Part shown: positions 52,052 to 61,911 of the stretch, in pieces
Numbering within the stretch: position 1 is the first letter of the stretch
Layout of the letters: each line of letters starts with the position of its first letter
Source of the DNA: JAEUSF01 sp964484145
GTDB lineage: Bacteria; Patescibacteriota; Doudnabacteria; UBA920
NCBI GenBank assembly: GCA_964484145.1
Contig: CAZAED010000001.1
Span: forward strand, 1 to 64,000
Direction: 5' to 3'
DNA length: 64,000 nucleotides
The notes under the pieces: model-generated
The model's database searches: none
Told to the model about the DNA's origin: nothing
The model's input: only the letters and a program-made list of their open reading frames with translations
Translations under genes and position numbers: made by a program

Positions 52052-55000
52052 TTACTGCTTTACTTCAAAGTACCCGCCGCTGGTGCGGCCAAAATTTTCC
52101 GGAGTATAAAGCTCATAAGCTGTGGCTGGCAGGTATTGGAATTTGCCGGGTATTAAAGCTCTGACAAAATAGTCATATTCATAAACTCCGGGCCGCAAAT
52201 TTTGCGTAAAGAGCATAAGGCGGTCGTCGTGATATTCAGTGGCGTCTGCGTAGAAACTATTAGGCACGCGGGCAGATTGCGAATACAGCATATCGGGCAA
52301 ATCACCCTCGGGGTTTGGCACAGAGGTTTTAGATTTGCCTCTAAAAGGACTTACTAGAGCTAGCCAAACTCTTTTCCAAAACCCTGGCTTTTCTACTAAC
52401 ACAGGCTTTTGATTTTCAACCACGATAACCTCTCCTTGCACGTAAGGGTTGGGGCTTGGGGTTGTAGTTTGACTGGTTAAAGTTTGGTCTTCCGTGGCTA
52501 AGTTAAAGTTGACTAATTCCGTTCCAGCCGGAATAAAACTTTCTACTGCTACCAAATTTCTTTGCTTACTAACTGTAATTTTTAAATGTCCTCTTAAGAC
52601 ATCCCCTACCTTAGCGTCTGTAACCGGATTTTTATTTTCCTTGTCATCAAGCTTATACAACTGTCTTTCTATGTTAAACCCTTCGTCCCTGGGCGCAATT
52701 TGGTCTATAGGCAAATAGTATTTTAAGGACGCGTCGTAGTAAAAGCCATTAGGCAAATTATTTAAGTTTTCCTTACTAAACTTAAGCTCGCTTAATTTTT
52801 CCGAAGTAAAACTTGATGCGGGAATAAAAGCAGACAGGTCATTTAAAATAGTTTTTCCGCCAAATTCCATTTGGGTATTTTCTTTACCGTCTAGACTTAA
52901 AGCTAATTTAAAGTGTGAGTTGGTTTCCTGTTTCCAATTTATGTAGGAAACCATAGCGTCTAAGGTAGCAAAAGTGTTGTTGGTTGTAGCCCAAGAACCG
53001 TCTTTTGCTTTTGTTCCCAGTAAATAGCGAATAAGTTTTTCAGTAAATACATAATCGCGCTTACCTTTACTAATGGCCTTTAAGAATAGCGCCGTGTCAG
53101 TACCCGCGCTTTCATAAAAATACCAAAGACTCTGGTCTTCTGCCGGAGTAATGTAAGCGCCACGAGCGTCAGTAAATACCCGGTTTTCCAAAATCTTAAA
53201 GATTTGCTCCTGATACTTAGCCGGGAATTTAGTTATTGCCACGGTCAGCAACTTAAGTAAAGAAATATTGGAAATATTTTCGTTAACATACTGAGCATTG
53301 TCTAACAAGGCAGTCACTCTGCTGCGCAAAATTTCAAATTGACTCGAGGCAGCCGGCGAAGCGGCTAAAGCCGCGGCTAACATTACTGTGGTATTTTTGT
53401 CTTGATAGTAAACCGTATTGTTATTAAATTCGTTTAAAGCATAAGTGGCAGCCCGGCCTTCTGCCGCCTGGTCTATTTTATAACCAGCCTCCCTAAGTGC
53501 AGAAAGGTTAACTAAAACATTAAGGGTTAAGTAAAAGTCAGGCTTCATTTTCGGGTAGTACGCAAAGCCGCCTTCGGGAGTTTGATTAGACATTATGCGC
53601 GCCAGGCCAATTTTAACCACGTCGTCTGCCGAGTACTTTTGCCCTTCAAATTCCACGTCTTTTAGTTTAAAATCTTCGCCCAGATTAGGAATTTTTTGTA
53701 AGCGTTTTAATAAAGCTACAGTGCTAATTTTACTAAGCATTTGTTCAGTGCAGCCGTAAGGATACTGGACTAAATAATTTAGCGCATCCGGCAAACTTCC
53801 CATTAAAGTAGCTGAGGCTTTTATACTTACCCCGCCGCGGTCTTTGAGCACATTATTTGGCAGCCAAACAAATTCCGAAGCTTGTTTATCAGTTGTGTAA
53901 TTGGACATTGCCACAGTTTCGTACATTTCGTTGCGCATAATAGGGAAAGACTGTTCTACTGTGTCCTCAACATTATTATTTTTAGCAGAAATAGTAAATT
54001 TATGTTCGCCATTAGTTATTCCGACCGGCGCTTTAACTTTAAAATACACGTTACCACTTTTACTTGAGTCAATTTTTACAGAAGTTTTTTTGGCGCTTAA
54101 TACTTCTAAAGACCCGCTCTCAAAGTTTATGTCTAATTTTTGACTAGCCGAAGTTTGGTTAAACACCTGGGCTCCCACAACAAATTCGTCCCCGGGTAAA
54201 ATAAAGCGAGGTTTAAGTGGCACTACCATTAACTGTTTCTTGCTTAAAAATTCCGCATAGCCCACGCCCAATTTTGTATCCTGAGTAAGTCCCAAGCTTT
54301 CAATTTGCCAGGTGGTTAAATTATCAGGCAAAGTAAACTTTACTTGCGCGCGGCCGTCAGCGCCGGTTTTTACATTGGCCTGCCAATAGGCAGTATCCTT
54401 AAACACTCCGCGTTTTTTCTTTGCTAAATCTGAAGGCTCTCCCCCGCCGCCGCCTTTAGTACCGGTCGGGATTTCTGCTTCGGTTAAAATATTTTTAATG
54501 TTTGATGACGTAGTAACTGCCAATGGCATACCGCTATAAAAGAAAGTTACCGGATCTTTTTTTGGATTTCCTACTAAAGCCAAAACACTTAAATCCGCTA
54601 CTGCAACCGAAACTTCCGCGGGCACACCTTTGCCGCTAGAGTCTTTAGTGGTTACGTCCAAAGTAACTTCTTCCCCAGGCAAATAATTATTTTTATTTGG
54701 CTTAGCTTCCACAGACAAAGTTTTTTCTTTTGTATTTACGAAAAACTGGCTTTGTCCAAATTTTACCTGTGGGTCGGGGGAAAGCAGTAAAACTGTAACA
54801 TAAAAATTCGGAATATATTCCTCTTTTACACTAAAAGTGTAATTGTAAAAATTTTGGTCTATATCTACAATTTTATATTCCAAAATCCTGCCGCGTTCAA
54901 TTGCAATTAAGGCTTTACTTTTTGCATAAGGAGATTTTATAAGTACATTAGCGGTTTGACCAACCTCTACTTTTTGGTTTTCCACCGCTAAATCTAAAGA

Positions 55001-58000
55001 CTCATTATTAAGCGGTCTAACATCAACCGTGCCCGAGCCGTAAACATAAATGCTCTGGCTGGAAGAAAGTTCGTTGCCGCGACTGTCTTTGGCTAACAAA
55101 TTTATTTCGTACTCCCCTTCTTTGTCCAATTTAAAATCTTTAGAGTAATTTCCGTCTCCATTGGTACCGGCATTAAATTTTTCTACTTCGGTCAATTTCT
55201 TTTCGGAATGATAATAGTAGTTACCGTCAACTTCCTGTCTTTTAAAGTAATTCCACTCAACGCGGTTAACCTTAACTATTATGTCATTTACAGCTTTTGC
55301 TTTACCATTTATGTCTACAGATTTAATAAGCAATTTATTTTGCTCATTTTTAGCCAAATAATTTTTTTCCGTATTCACTCCCAAATAAAACTCGCCTCTA
55401 TGAACTATAAAAGACTTTTCAGAAGACACAGACTGACCCATGCTATTTTTTACTGTCGCTCTTAAAACCAAAACTTTACTTTGCTTCCTAGAGTCTTCTT
55501 TAAAAAACTTATTAAAATCTAAAGCCAAAGACACCTCGGCTTTACCTTGGCTACTAAGCGTAGTTTTGTCTCTTAGTATATAGTTGTCGCCATAATATGG
55601 GTAAGGGTTGTAGTACCAACCGGAGCCAAAATTAAAATATTGGTCAGTATAACGGTCAAAATAATAGTCCTGGGAAACAAGCGCGTACTCTACATTACCG
55701 CCTTCAACCGGCACACCAAAATAATAATTAGCGTCAATATTTAACTTGGCAGTTTCACCAGCAATATATTCTTCTTTGTCCGAAGAGGCTTCAACCTTAA
55801 AAGCCGAAGGCGCATAGTCTTCCACCTCAAAAGAATAATAACCCTCTAAACTCTCCACCCTATAACTGCCCAAAGGAGCCTCTTTCGGCAAAACCAATTT
55901 GGTATTAAAGGTGCCGGCGTCGCTTAAGGGCACATCTTCGCTTAAAATAGATTCATTCTTACTATTATAAACTTCAATATGAGCCGGATTGTCTTTAAAT
56001 ATTTCGTAGTTAGCGTCGTAGCCAATTCTATAAAGTCCTTTAATACTTACTTCCTGACCCGGCCTATAAATTGGGCGGTCGCTGTAAATATAAGTTTTGT
56101 TTCCGCCTCTTAAAGAATACGCCCATTGAAATCTATCTTGCTCAGAAAATACTAATGTTTGGTCATTTAAATAAGTTACCACAGCCGCACCTTCGCCAGA
56201 ATAAGCCTTGGTTCTAGCTATACCGTCACTACCGGTAACAGAAGACCCTACACTTACAAACTTTTTGTCGTCCCGCTCATAAACTTTTACGTCCGCCCCA
56301 GGCAAAGGCTTTAAACTTCCAATTTCACTTACCCAATAGAGGTTGCCTTGGGCTTTGGAAATAACACTTCTTTCTACAGAGCGTTCCGCTTCCGCACCTT
56401 CCTGCACTTCTACCTTTTTTTCCTGCGCTGCTAGCTTAGTAATATTAAGCAAACTTCGAACATATGTTTGCTTGCCCGGTTCGTACTGGTTTGTTTGGTT
56501 ATTATAAATTTGCTCGCGTAAATTCGGATGCGAAAGACTTAAAATATAAAAACCCATATTGCCGCTACCGACAACGTCTTTTAAATTAACTTGAAAATAA
56601 TTTAAGTCCCAATATTTGTCCGGTAAATCAATTCTTTGCTGCCAGGTTTGTACGCAGTTTAAACTTTGGCCCGGGGTTTGCGCCGAAGGTTTGGTGCTGT
56701 AGTTTAAATAGCCTAATAATGTTTCAGGAGCAATTTTACAAACATGCGCGTCTACATACTCTAAATTTTCCGCAGCAAAAGTTAACTTGGTGTGGTCAGG
56801 TGAGGCTACGTTGTAGCCTTTTTGCATAGCGGTTAAATTACGGTTTATGTTAGCAATTTTTCCGCTGCGGAAACTTAGGTTATAGGAAATATTTTGTCCG
56901 AAATGGTCGATTAAATTTAGTTCGACTTTATAATTACTTTCCGGCCTAAGACCATATTGAATTCTGCTGTCAAACTGTCCGGCCGAGCATTTACTGCCTA
57001 AGTCTAAAGGCTGTACTTTGTATGCTTCTTGCCAATTCCATTTGCCAACACTAAGATTTGACTTAAACATTTTTGAAAAGCTATCTGCTTGAGCATCAAC
57101 TAACGGCGAGTTGCTGCAAATTTCCATAAATGTTAAGCCTGCCACCTGCTCTTGGTCTTTCGGATAGCTGCTAAATATTTTTAAAGTAGGATAGACTGTA
57201 AAATCTCTTTTTACACTCTCAGAGTTTATTTGAAGGCCTTTTAAATTTACAACTTTTTCAAAACTAATAGGCACATTCTGCCCCGGCTTTAAGTCGTTTT
57301 CGTTGAAAGTTATAAACAGTTGTTTTTTGTTAGGCTCTTTCTCGCAGGAGTCAGTTAAATATACCTGGTTGCCGTTTTCGTCTAATTTACAAATCTCGCC
57401 ATACTCAATATTTTTTATACTCGCGCCTTTAGTATTTATTTTGCTTGCGTCTTTGTCTATTTCTTCATAAAATTCCGCGACTAATTTACCCTTAGGGTCA
57501 AATAACTGAGGTTCGACTAAATTAGAGCGGTCAGATTTGGCTGTAAGGTTGGCCAAAACTTCCGGCACCTGAATTTGTAGTGACCGGGTTTCACCTAAAC
57601 TTATATCACCCTCAAGCGGCTGGGCACCTTTTATTGTAAGGTTGTAATTTTTATTATTGTCCCAAAATTTTTCCCGTCCATTTTTGTCTTTGGTTTGAAA
57701 GACATTTAAAATTGTTTTGTCCAAATAGTCAGAAGACTTGCCGTCTTTGCCCAAAATTACCGCACGAGTCCCGTACTCTACTACCACATTAATTTTTTTA
57801 TCACCCTCTTTTACCTCTATTTGTTTTTTGGTTTTTTCCAAATCTACCGGCTGATTAAAACGTAAAACAATTGGCTGATGATACAAAACCATGCCTGTGC
57901 TAAGGCCGTTTTCCATATAACGTAACGGATGAGTTATAAACTCAGACTTCTCTGGGGCCACATTAAGTCCGTCCATAGAAACAAAACCTTTTTCTACTTC

Positions 58001-58684
58001 CACTTTATAGTGACTTGAGCGCACCAGGTGAGTTTTAGGAATAAATTTTAAAGTTCGAGTCCCGGCCCATTTAAATATACCGTCTGTTGTTGGTGTAATT
58101 TTTACCGGCACTTTTGCTTTTTCTATTTCACTTAAGGTGGAAAGCGCTACCATGGGACGGTTAAAACTAATTACTATTTCCGAAAGCTCATCTGCCTCAC
58201 TGCCATGCCCAGGAAAAATTGCCAAAACTTTTGGGTCTTCGTCAGCGGTAAAATCTTTTTGCACTTTGCCGGTCTGGCCGACAAATGTTATGCGGTAAGA
58301 CTTACCTAAACCAAGCTCCACTTTTGGTTTAAATAAAAGCAGTTTTTTACTTTCGTCTGTTTGCCACTCTCCTTCTATAGCAGGCTCAAAAACCACCTGG
58401 TTTTTTATTTTAACAATATCGGTAGTTTCTCCTGGCGGCAAATTTACAACAATACCCGCGCTTTTTGACACTTTGTCTGAAACCAAACCTTTTGGCACTT
58501 CTGTCCATTTTGGGTGAGTGGATTTGTTTACCAAATAATTTTCATACAACCAAAGTCCGCCTAGCACAACTAAAATTACTACTAACAACATTCCCCAAAA
58601 TTTGGGTTTTTTATAAATTTGTATTTTTGTTGTTTCTGCCCCGACGGCGCTTGGCGCTTCTTGAAAGCTCTCTTGATTGTCCAT
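52052..58684 (-). CDS. Membrane-anchored alpha-2-macroglobulin family protein
   Basis: 2,210 residues, longer than the ~1,650-residue E. coli YfhM. A single membrane helix lies near residues 33-52 (GMLLVVILVVLGGLWLY), so the rest is outside the membrane. A series of MG-type beta domains includes SDRPIYRPGQEVSIKGLYR and the MG7/bait region, then GVFKDTAYWQANVKTGADGRA. The thioester CTEQ (YPYGCTEQ) near residue 1643 is intact, with the thioester-domain helices after it. A2M proteins trap attacking proteases by covalent capture. Together with pbpC it should guard or repair damaged wall. The N-terminal part is an extension of roughly 500 residues whose role I cannot read. Confidence 0.95.
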   Translation of the reverse strand: MDNQESFQEAPSAVGAETTKIQIYKKPKFWGMLLVVILVVLGGLWLYENYLVNKSTHPKWTEVPKGLVSDKVSKSAGIVVNLPPGETTDIVKIKNQVVFEPAIEGEWQTDESKKLLLFKPKVELGLGKSYRITFVGQTGKVQKDFTADEDPKVLAIFPGHGSEADELSEIVISFNRPMVALSTLSEIEKAKVPVKITPTTDGIFKWAGTRTLKFIPKTHLVRSSHYKVEVEKGFVSMDGLNVAPEKSEFITHPLRYMENGLSTGMVLYHQPIVLRFNQPVDLEKTKKQIEVKEGDKKINVVVEYGTRAVILGKDGKSSDYLDKTILNVFQTKDKNGREKFWDNNKNYNLTIKGAQPLEGDISLGETRSLQIQVPEVLANLTAKSDRSNLVEPQLFDPKGKLVAEFYEEIDKDASKINTKGASIKNIEYGEICKLDENGNQVYLTDSCEKEPNKKQLFITFNENDLKPGQNVPISFEKVVNLKGLQINSESVKRDFTVYPTLKIFSSYPKDQEQVAGLTFMEICSNSPLVDAQADSFSKMFKSNLSVGKWNWQEAYKVQPLDLGSKCSAGQFDSRIQYGLRPESNYKVELNLIDHFGQNISYNLSFRSGKIANINRNLTAMQKGYNVASPDHTKLTFAAENLEYVDAHVCKIAPETLLGYLNYSTKPSAQTPGQSLNCVQTWQQRIDLPDKYWDLNYFQVNLKDVVGSGNMGFYILSLSHPNLREQIYNNQTNQYEPGKQTYVRSLLNITKLAAQEKKVEVQEGAEAERSVERSVISKAQGNLYWVSEIGSLKPLPGADVKVYERDDKKFVSVGSSVTGSDGIARTKAYSGEGAAVVTYLNDQTLVFSEQDRFQWAYSLRGGNKTYIYSDRPIYRPGQEVSIKGLYRIGYDANYEIFKDNPAHIEVYNSKNESILSEDVPLSDAGTFNTKLVLPKEAPLGSYRVESLEGYYSFEVEDYAPSAFKVEASSDKEEYIAGETAKLNIDANYYFGVPVEGGNVEYALVSQDYYFDRYTDQYFNFGSGWYYNPYPYYGDNYILRDKTTLSSQGKAEVSLALDFNKFFKEDSRKQSKVLVLRATVKNSMGQSVSSEKSFIVHRGEFYLGVNTEKNYLAKNEQNKLLIKSVDINGKAKAVNDIIVKVNRVEWNYFKRQEVDGNYYYHSEKKLTEVEKFNAGTNGDGNYSKDFKLDKEGEYEINLLAKDSRGNELSSSQSIYVYGSGTVDVRPLNNESLDLAVENQKVEVGQTANVLIKSPYAKSKALIAIERGRILEYKIVDIDQNFYNYTFSVKEEYIPNFYVTVLLLSPDPQVKFGQSQFFVNTKEKTLSVEAKPNKNNYLPGEEVTLDVTTKDSSGKGVPAEVSVAVADLSVLALVGNPKKDPVTFFYSGMPLAVTTSSNIKNILTEAEIPTGTKGGGGGEPSDLAKKKRGVFKDTAYWQANVKTGADGRAQVKFTLPDNLTTWQIESLGLTQDTKLGVGYAEFLSKKQLMVVPLKPRFILPGDEFVVGAQVFNQTSASQKLDINFESGSLEVLSAKKTSVKIDSSKSGNVYFKVKAPVGITNGEHKFTISAKNNNVEDTVEQSFPIMRNEMYETVAMSNYTTDKQASEFVWLPNNVLKDRGGVSIKASATLMGSLPDALNYLVQYPYGCTEQMLSKISTVALLKRLQKIPNLGEDFKLKDVEFEGQKYSADDVVKIGLARIMSNQTPEGGFAYYPKMKPDFYLTLNVLVNLSALREAGYKIDQAAEGRAATYALNEFNNNTVYYQDKNTTVMLAAALAASPAASSQFEILRSRVTALLDNAQYVNENISNISLLKLLTVAITKFPAKYQEQIFKILENRVFTDARGAYITPAEDQSLWYFYESAGTDTALFLKAISKGKRDYVFTEKLIRYLLGTKAKDGSWATTNNTFATLDAMVSYINWKQETNSHFKLALSLDGKENTQMEFGGKTILNDLSAFIPASSFTSEKLSELKFSKENLNNLPNGFYYDASLKYYLPIDQIAPRDEGFNIERQLYKLDDKENKNPVTDAKVGDVLRGHLKITVSKQRNLVAVESFIPAGTELVNFNLATEDQTLTSQTTTPSPNPYVQGEVIVVENQKPVLVEKPGFWKRVWLALVSPFRGKSKTSVPNPEGDLPDMLYSQSARVPNSFYADATEYHDDRLMLFTQNLRPGVYEYDYFVRALIPGKFQYLPATAYELYTPENFGRTSGGYFEVKQ

Positions 58685-58730
58685 AAAAATATTTTAAATT
58701 GTTTCTTTAAACCAATTTTAACACAAAAAT

Positions 58731-58755
58731 AAAAACCGCGCTTTGCGTGGTTTTT
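58731..58755. terminator. Hairpin between pilB-like and A2M genes
   Basis: AAAAACCGCGC-TTT-GCGTGGTTTTT. On the plus strand the odd pair is G-U; on the minus strand it is A-C, so it is weaker for pilB, yet both sides carry a T-run. Confidence 0.65.
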
Positions 58756-58758
58756 ATA

Positions 58759-58791
58759 TATTACATCCTAAATCTTATATCTTATATTCTT
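58759..58791. repeat. Short-period repeat after pilB-like gene
   Basis: CATCCTAAATCTTATATCTT, the AATCTTA family, ending at the stop codon of the gene. Confidence 0.65.
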
Positions 58792-60435
58792 TTATTCCCC
58801 TGCAACTCGAAACACTTCCTCTACATCTGTAATCCCCTCAAGCGCTTTAAGCAGTCCGTCTTGCGCCATGGTTAACATGCCTTGCTCTACTGCTGTTTTT
58901 TTAAATTCAGACATTGCCGCTTCTTTTGAAATTAAAGCCTGTACAGCCTCGGTTACTTCTAATACTTCATAAATACCTATACGGCCTTTGTAACCTAAGT
59001 TGTTGCATTTGTCGCAACCCGGGGAATGGTAGAATTGTAAACTTTCGGGCTGCTTATAACCTTTCGGCATTTGGCTAAAAATTAATTTAATTCTTTCCAT
59101 TAACTGCGGACTTAGCGCGGCCTTAGTTTTGCAATTCTGGCAAATTCTGCGCACCAAGCGCTGAGCCATTGCGCAAGAAAGCGCAGGTGCTATTATAAAC
59201 GGTTTAACACCCATATTTATTAAACGCGGAATTGCGCCGGCCGCGTCATTGGTATGTAAGGTAGACAATACCAAGTGCCCGGTTAGCGCCGCTTGCATAG
59301 CCACTTCGGCGGTTTCTTGGTCGCGTATTTCTCCTACCATAACAATGTCTGGGTCTTGCCTAAGTATTGCCCTAAGCCCTTTGGCAAAACTAAAATCTAC
59401 ACTATGGTCTATAGGAGTTTGTACTATCCCCTCTAATTTATATTCCACCGGGTCTTCAAGAGTAATAATTTTTACGCCCGGTTCATTAAGTTCGTTTATA
59501 AACGCGTAAAGGCTTGTGGTCTTACCGCTGCCGGTAGGTCCTGTGGTAATTATCATACCATTTGGCCTTTGTAATATTTTCTCAACAATATCGCGCTGTT
59601 CTTTTCTAAAACCTAGGCTATCTAATTTAAGCTCGGAATCGTTATTACCGAGTAGTCTCATAACAATTTCTTCGCCATAAGCCGAAGGGAGAATGGAAAC
59701 ACGCACGTCTATGGGCTTACCTAAGTAAGTAAAAGTTATGCGCCCGTCTTGAGCTTGGCTCTCCACATTTAATTTTAACTTTGCCAATATTTTAATTCGA
59801 GTTATAACCTGTTTTTGTAAATTTTTATTTACATGCAGCATGTCTTGCAAAACCCCGTCTATGCGGAAGCGTAGTTTAACAAAATGCTCTTCCGGTTCAA
59901 GGTGAATATCCGAAGCTCTAAGCGAAACCGCGCCGCCAAAAAATATTTCCAAAAATTGACTGGCTGTGGTTTGGCTTTGTAAATTTTCGTCAGCCAGAGT
60001 TTTTAATTTTGCCGCAAAGTCTAGTTCTTCTTTTACGTTTACAGCTTCTTCGTGAGCCGGCTTTGGCCTTAAAACCTTGCTATAAAACCGCAAAGTTTTT
60101 TCCAGGCTTCTTTTTGAAATAACATACAAACTTACTTTACTAGTTTGCGACAGCTCTCGAATTTTTTCTAAGAGTAATGGGTGTTTTGGGTTTGTGGCGC
60201 CAATTCTTAAATCTTTTAACTCTTTATAAAACGGCACCGCTCCCATTTCTTTTGCCTCTTCTTCCAAAAAAATCCCCAAAACATTTAAGTCTACCGGGAA
60301 TTGATGTAAGTCTATATAAGGCAAGCCAAAAGCCGCAGCCTGCGCTTGAGACTGCTGCTCTTCCATTCTTCTATTAACGTCGTCCATGCTGCGGACTAAG
60401 TCTGCTGGTGTTTGTGCTAAAAAGTTTTTACTCAT
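58792..60435 (-). CDS. pilB: GspE/PilB-type assembly ATPase
   Basis: 547 residues from the ATG at 60435; the longer frame begins in a short-period repeat. The N-terminal MshEN-like region is followed by the ATPase core: Walker A GPTGSGKTT near residue 300, Asp box and Walker B (DPDIVMVGEIRDQETAE), His box (LTGHLVLSTLHTNDA), and the zinc site formed by two CxxC pairs (CQNC, CDKC). It powers pilus or pseudopilus extension at the cytoplasmic face. No other pilus genes are in the window, so the target machine lies elsewhere. Confidence 0.93.
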   Translation of the reverse strand: MSKNFLAQTPADLVRSMDDVNRRMEEQQSQAQAAAFGLPYIDLHQFPVDLNVLGIFLEEEAKEMGAVPFYKELKDLRIGATNPKHPLLLEKIRELSQTSKVSLYVISKRSLEKTLRFYSKVLRPKPAHEEAVNVKEELDFAAKLKTLADENLQSQTTASQFLEIFFGGAVSLRASDIHLEPEEHFVKLRFRIDGVLQDMLHVNKNLQKQVITRIKILAKLKLNVESQAQDGRITFTYLGKPIDVRVSILPSAYGEEIVMRLLGNNDSELKLDSLGFRKEQRDIVEKILQRPNGMIITTGPTGSGKTTSLYAFINELNEPGVKIITLEDPVEYKLEGIVQTPIDHSVDFSFAKGLRAILRQDPDIVMVGEIRDQETAEVAMQAALTGHLVLSTLHTNDAAGAIPRLINMGVKPFIIAPALSCAMAQRLVRRICQNCKTKAALSPQLMERIKLIFSQMPKGYKQPESLQFYHSPGCDKCNNLGYKGRIGIYEVLEVTEAVQALISKEAAMSEFKKTAVEQGMLTMAQDGLLKALEGITDVEEVFRVAGE

Positions 60436-60443
60436 TTTTGTTT

Positions 60444-60478
60444 GAGATATTGGGATATGAGATATTATTGATATTGGG
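60444..60478. repeat. Short-period repeat upstream of pilB-like gene
   Basis: GATATTGGGATATGAGATATTATTGATATTGGG, related to the ATATTGG repeats in polA and the femAB-like gene. Confidence 0.75.
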
Positions 60479-60540
60479 AAAACCGCCAAGCAATATCTAT
60501 AATATCATTCTTAACCTGCAAAAATTTTTGTTTCTTATTC

Positions 60541-60572
60541 GTCACTAGTTACCCATAACCCGTTACTCATTT
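60541..60572. repeat. Short-period repeat (GTTACCC type)
   Basis: GTCACTAGTTACCCATAACC then CGTTACTC; same family as in ruvA and at 35947. Confidence 0.7.
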
Positions 60573-60592
60573 AGTATAACATTACTGCTTAA

Positions 60593-60620
60593 CAAAAAAA
60601 AGAGCTTTTAAAGCTCTTTT
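60593..60620 (-). terminator. Terminator overlapping the DHH gene stop
   Basis: AAAAGAGCTTT/AAAGCTCTTTT with a T-run on the minus strand. The stop codon TAA is inside the stem. Confidence 0.82.
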
Positions 60621-61759
60621 ATAACTTCTAAAAATTTTGTTTCTGCTTCAGCCAAAGTAATTTGCGGCAAATTAAAAACCAGCAACGTGTAACTATGCGG
60701 ACTTAAAGCAACTGTTTTTACCGGCTGCCCAAACTGGGCAATAATTTTTTCTGTATTTAGACTCACATGAAAAGCTGCGAAAACTTCTACTGCCTGGTTT
60801 TTATTCTGTGATATTACCGCAACAACTCGCTTACCTGAAATATTAGAAAGTAAATCTAAAATTGCTTGGGGGATAAAAGAGCTGTCCGACCCTGCCTTTT
60901 CAAAATCCTGCTCATTTAATACCGAGTATATAGCACCAAACGCTTCTTCGGTTTTAAGCTTAGCTAAAATTCTACCCCATAGCCTTAAAAGGCTAAGAGG
61001 CTTAGTTTTGTAAAGCGCCTGAACAATTTCTTGCTGCCTACCGCCGGCTTCTATTAATTGCGAAGCAGTTAAAAAACTTTTTGGCGTAGTTTTTATATGC
61101 TGGAATGAATCGGTTTTAGAAATTATGCCTGTTAACAAACATGTAGCTATATCTTCATCTATTAAATGCTCTTCAAATTTTTCAAAAAGGGAGCAAAGTA
61201 TTTCCCCAGTGGAAGTCGCGACTAAGTCAACTAAGTTTATTGCGCCAAAAAATTCATTGTCTGCTTTGTGGTCTATATTAACTTTAGGCGTTTCATAAAA
61301 TACGTCCGCATTCTGCTCAAACAGCTTGCCCAAATGCCCAAGCGAAGGCGAATCTAAGACAAAAATTAAATCGTAGGGCGCTTTTTCTTTTGCAAAGCTT
61401 ACGTCTTCAGCTGTAAAAACCTGGCCTTCCTTAGCCTTTAAAAAAATACTGGCTTTGGTTTCCGTAGTTTCGTAAGACAATTCTTCTAAGTGCTTTACAG
61501 AGGTGTCTACAACCACCACCAAGCTTTTACCCGAAGGCAAGGAATTAACTAACAAGCCTGCACCGGGTAAGAATTTTAGTTGTTCGGGCAAGCTGCCGGA
61601 ACTTGCAAGGCTTACGTCTTTTTTTTGTTTTTCCAAAAATAACTTTAAAGCAAGCCCCGAAGAAAGAGCGTCAGCGTTTAAATTCTGCGGCAAAGCAATA
61701 AGCAAGCGGTTTGCCTTTTTTATCTGCTCAAAAATTTGATTATTTATGTCTAATTCCAT
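60608..61759 (-). CDS. DHH-family phosphoesterase-like protein
   Basis: 383 residues. The fold of the NrnA/RecJ-type DHH family is indicated by LLIALPQNLNADALSSGLAL at the start, VVVVDTS, LIFVLDSPSLGHLG and the NIDHKADNEFFG segment, then a C-terminal DHHA1-like domain (GKRVVAVISQN, FHVSL). Family members degrade short RNA or cyclic dinucleotides. Here the first motif, usually HxxPDxDAxGS, reads PQNLNADALSSG, with the histidine and one aspartate missing; catalysis may be lost or changed. DHHAD is represented by DHKAD. It is transcribed towards pilB. Confidence 0.75.
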   Translation of the reverse strand: MELDINNQIFEQIKKANRLLIALPQNLNADALSSGLALKLFLEKQKKDVSLASSGSLPEQLKFLPGAGLLVNSLPSGKSLVVVVDTSVKHLEELSYETTETKASIFLKAKEGQVFTAEDVSFAKEKAPYDLIFVLDSPSLGHLGKLFEQNADVFYETPKVNIDHKADNEFFGAINLVDLVATSTGEILCSLFEKFEEHLIDEDIATCLLTGIISKTDSFQHIKTTPKSFLTASQLIEAGGRQQEIVQALYKTKPLSLLRLWGRILAKLKTEEAFGAIYSVLNEQDFEKAGSDSSFIPQAILDLLSNISGKRVVAVISQNKNQAVEVFAAFHVSLNTEKIIAQFGQPVKTVALSPHSYTLLVFNLPQITLAEAETKFLEVIKEL

Positions 61760-61911
61760 ATGACTTTTAATTTGGATGATTTACAAGTATATAACATTTT
61801 ACTAAACCGGTCAATATAAGGTAAAATAAGGTTAATCGATACATAGAATATTCTCTTAAATCATACAGTGATACATTGGCGTTATAGTCAGCAACAGCTC
61901 AGCGGCCTCAT

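Noticed and set aside
60436..60489. N-terminal extension of the pilB-like protein
   Set aside because: Coded by a short-period repeat (PISIISHIPISQ); the ATG at 60435 is the natural start.
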